This document shows positions 34,832 through 35,842 of a stretch of DNA of 35,842 bases, in pieces. A model generated the notes under the pieces. That model searched no databases, was not told where the DNA came from, and was given only the letters and a program-made list of their open reading frames with translations. The translations under genes and the position numbers were made by a program. Where the stretch lies: positions 1-35,842 of IMG/VR virus record IMGVR_UViG_3300017764_000025, one strand, 5' to 3'. The DNA comes from a virus. The first letter of the stretch is position 1; each line of letters begins with the position of its first letter.

Positions 34832-35743
34832 TTACTTTGAAGTAATTAATTTTGCTATTAAACTCATTGCATTAATTTCTTTATCTATTGCAAATTGAGC
34901 TTGGTATTGATGTTCATTAATATGGATAGCTACTGACCCTTCATTCCCATCAGCAAATTTAGAACTATTTTCAAATAAGAATTTAAATAACTCCTCAAAT
35001 TGGTTTTGACCCGAATCAGCTATGATTTGTCTTACAGTTCTAAAATTAGGTTTTGATTTAGATAATTCCTTCAATACTTCAACAGTATAATTGGAAGATA
35101 CCAGTATTTCCTTGTCTATAGTCAATTTACTCTCATGAGTCGATACCTGTACTGAGTTTAAACATTTCCTCAAGTCAGGATAACATTTATTAACTATAAC
35201 AGCTAAATCTCCCATTTCAAATTCAATCTCTTCTTGCTCTAAAATACCAGCTACATGAATAGCACATTCCTTCTTAGATGGGGGAACTATTTTTAGTACT
35301 TGACATCTGGATTGGATTGGATCAATTATCCTCTCAACATAATTACAAGTTAAAATAAATCTTGTAGTTCTAGAAAATTGCTCAATCACATTTCTAAGTG
35401 ATGCTTGAGCTTGAATTGTTAAGAAATCAGCTTCATCTAATATTACTACTTTAAGGGGTGTAAACGAAGCTGCACTAGCAAACCCCTTTACTTTATCTCT
35501 AATAGTATCAATACCATTTTCATCTGAAGCATTTATTAGGATATATTCACAATCTAAATTCTTAACAATTAATTTTGCTAAGGTAGTTTTCCCTGAGCCT
35601 GCGGGACCTGCAAATAGCATATTTGCTAGATCATTTTGCTTTAGGAACTTAGCAATAGTTTTTTTAATATTTTCGTTACCTACATAATTTTCTAATGTGG
35701 ATGGACGATAACGTTCCACCATTAAACCATGATCTTTATTCAT
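34832..35743 (-). CDS. 44: Clamp-loader ATPase, gp44-like, 303 aa
   Basis: AAA+ clamp-loader ATPase: RYRPSTLENYVGNE (11-24), Walker A GPAGSGKTT (46-54), Walker B VVILDEADFLT (99-109), sensor 1 LTCNY (131-135) and the arginine-finger motif QSRCQ (144-148, SRC). Length is close to T4 gp44 (319 aa). Four copies with one gp62 open and load the sliding clamp at primer ends. It ends one base before promoter P11, so it belongs to an upstream unit that begins outside the window or at its edge. Confidence 0.92.
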   Translation of the reverse strand: MNKDHGLMVERYRPSTLENYVGNENIKKTIAKFLKQNDLANMLFAGPAGSGKTTLAKLIVKNLDCEYILINASDENGIDTIRDKVKGFASAASFTPLKVVILDEADFLTIQAQASLRNVIEQFSRTTRFILTCNYVERIIDPIQSRCQVLKIVPPSKKECAIHVAGILEQEEIEFEMGDLAVIVNKCYPDLRKCLNSVQVSTHESKLTIDKEILVSSNYTVEVLKELSKSKPNFRTVRQIIADSGQNQFEELFKFLFENSSKFADGNEGSVAIHINEHQYQAQFAIDKEINAMSLIAKLITSK

Positions 35744-35771
35744 AACTTTTTTATTTTAATAGAGGTGAAAA

Positions 35772-35842
35772 TTAATCAACTAATTCGGGCCAATCATGAT
35801 CTTCATTGACTTTATCCCTAACTAATTCAAATTCAACTTCAT
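35772..35842 (-). CDS. 3' end of an unidentified gene, cut by the window edge
   Basis: The last 23 codons of a frame ending KVNEDHDWPELVD are visible on the minus strand, with a stop at 35772 and 28 nt to the clamp-loader start. The C-terminus is acidic. In T4 the gene before gp44 is the sliding clamp gp45, but these residues do not allow that identification. Confidence 0.6.
   Translation of the reverse strand, partial: EVEFELVRDKVNEDHDWPELVD

Noticed and set aside
35772-35842. Sliding clamp (gp45-like) at the right edge, from T4 gene order
   Set aside because: Only 23 C-terminal residues are visible and they do not resemble a clamp C-terminus that I can recognise.
1-35842. tRNA genes, rRNA or insertion sequences
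   Set aside because: Gaps between genes are nearly all below 100 nt, no cloverleaf-like GC-rich segment was noticed and no transposase-like protein is present.

Overview
The window looks like part of the genome of a large, lytic, T4-related tailed phage that infects a member of the Bacteroidota, probably a marine or freshwater flavobacterium. The phage evidence is about 90 tightly packed genes, all on the minus strand, many overlapping by a few bases. It also carries a T4-type clamp-loader pair (gp44-like ATPase at 34832-35743, gp62-like subunit at 33938-34366), HNH proteins, a murein hydrolase, and no housekeeping genes or RNA genes that I can see. The host evidence is threefold. The DNA is very AT-rich. 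Start codons are preceded by A-rich leaders, and strong Shine-Dalgarno sequences are rare. Eleven promoters share a Bacteroidota-like architecture, T(T/G)TG, exactly 20 nt, then TATATTCA; ten of the eleven match the -33 word fully. One gene (13243-14799) encodes a secreted protein with the domain order typical of type IX secretion cargo, a system known only from Bacteroidota.

Transcription runs from high to low coordinates. The right end (28.7-35.8 kb) holds replication and recombination genes: clamp loader, DUF3310-like protein, RecB/Cas4-like nuclease with four cysteines, and a ribbon-helix-helix protein. These lead straight into a glycan-modification island (25.4-32.5 kb) of five glycosyltransferases and two Rossmann methyltransferases, interrupted by a zinc-ribbon protein and a short protein ending in an SSB-like acidic tip. 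The stretch at 20-25 kb holds HNH proteins, a DksA/TraR-like zinc finger, a membrane-anchored glucosaminidase and a stand-alone PAS protein. At 13-18.5 kb lie a sulfotransferase-glycosyltransferase fusion, several small membrane proteins and the T9SS-type secreted protein. The left third (0-13 kb) is early/accessory in style: many 30-150 residue proteins of unknown function, plus a ClpP-like protease, a thermonuclease, a UvdE-type UV endonuclease, two GNAT acetyltransferases, a Rossmann methyltransferase, a lipoprotein and a leucine-rich solenoid.

The most striking non-coding feature is the regulatory grammar. Each promoter has the same 20-nt spacer, and in several of them that spacer contains a GC hairpin that could act as terminator for the gene upstream, so one ~32-bp cassette may end one transcription unit and begin the next. 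Four promoters are also followed by a near-identical ~50-nt leader. A second recurrent sequence, A-rich and ending in the start codon, is duplicated at several gene junctions and has given unrelated upstream proteins the same NQNKDE tail. I could not run searches; family names rest on motifs read by eye, and I also annotated about 17 genes shorter than 60 codons that an ORF length cut-off would miss.
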